NCBI GenBank assembly: GCA_021464525.1
Contig: JADRCO010000672.1
Location: forward strand, 1-28,468
Source: Rhizophagus sp. LPA8_4_AMF
Lineage: Eukaryota; Glomeromycota; Glomeromycetes; Glomerales; Glomeraceae
DNA: 28,468 nucleotides
Direction of reading: 5' to 3'
This document shows, in pieces, positions 28,251-28,468 of this stretch (position 1 is its first letter; the number at the start of each line of letters is the position of its first letter). The position numbers and the translations under genes are program-made. The notes below the pieces were generated by a model, which did not search any database, was not told the DNA's origin, and saw nothing but the letters and a program-made list of their open reading frames with translations.

Positions 28251-28468
28251 GAATTTTTTGGGGTGAAGATCTGCGCAATTCTCCGAAATGAAGATTTCTT
28301 ACAAATCTTCGACCCTGTCACAAGACACTGAAGAAAAATTTTCAAAAATTCTGCGCAGATTTTCATGTATTAAAAAATCTGCGCAGAACTTTTGAAATAT
28401 ATAAAAATCTGCGCAGAATTTTGAAAATTTTTCTTTAGAATACTTCACAATAACTTAAAATTCTCTTA
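28250..28468. repeat. TCTGCGCAGA palindrome cluster within an inverted repeat
   Basis: TCTGCGCAGA occurs at 28350-28359, 28378-28387 and 28408-28417, spaced 28 and 30 bp, with a partial copy TCTGCGCA at 28270-28277. The outer flanks (about 28331-28363 and 28403-28436) are inverted copies with AAGAAAAATTTTC ends. It looks like a small foldback element inserted at the border of the gypsy fossil. It runs to, or near, the window edge, so its full extent is unknown. Confidence 0.6.

Overview
The window looks like nuclear DNA of an arbuscular-mycorrhizal fungus (Glomeromycotina, Rhizophagus-like). This is inferred from very AT-rich DNA, short GT-AG introns of about 60-130 bp, a BTB-BACK gene of the type hugely expanded in these fungi, a Myb/SANT-like gene fragment, and a dense crowd of small inverted-repeat elements plus Helitron and Ty3/gypsy debris. 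Nothing supports a prokaryotic or organellar origin. Gene density is low and most of the sequence is intergenic.

Layout. 0-2 kb: AT-rich DNA, one half of a dispersed inverted repeat, a doubtful small ORF (minus) and a foldback element. 2.2-5.2 kb: two plus-strand members of an unrecognised small-protein family. The first is a pseudogene. The second is split by a 243-bp MITE with a perfect 9-bp target duplication. Between them lie a 54-codon GC-rich coding fragment and a tandem array whose units each carry CACGTGA. 5.2-13.1 kb: mostly intergenic, with a hAT MITE (8-bp target duplication), the C-terminal end of a PIF1-like/Helitron helicase, an array of small hairpins, a relic 5' end of the small-protein family and a TA-flanked MITE. 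13.15-16.05 kb (minus): a BTB-BACK gene whose 3' part runs into eleven tandem ~120-bp units, nearly all of which can be read as an intron plus a micro-exon of 9-27 nt. 17.06 and 20.06 kb (plus) and 26.37 kb (minus): three intact members of the small-protein family. 21.4 kb: a MITE. 23.5-24.2 kb (minus): a Myb/SANT-like fragment with a probable MITE inside. 26.8-28.5 kb: fossil Ty3/gypsy DNA, with two LTR-like arms in inverted orientation, an integrase C-terminal remnant and a cluster of TCTGCGCAGA palindromes.

Two things stand out. First, the BTB gene seems to have replaced the usual C-terminal extension with a string of tandemly duplicated phase-0 micro-exons encoding SQPQPQ-like peptides, so the minisatellite behaves as an exon generator. 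Second, five copies plus one relic of an uncharacterised ~115-residue domain (FFYRPPN...YLLNKSLKE...FYYQQQ...EIVSP...YLSQYLL) lie within 25 kb. Two of them belong to an inverted segmental duplication that also includes about 0.7-1 kb of 3' flank. The palindrome CACGTG, usually followed by A, occurs at least 15 times where about one is expected at this base composition.

Limits: gene functions come from motif recognition only. No alignment, splice-prediction or expression data were available. Exon models in the array and the small coding islands are inferences.
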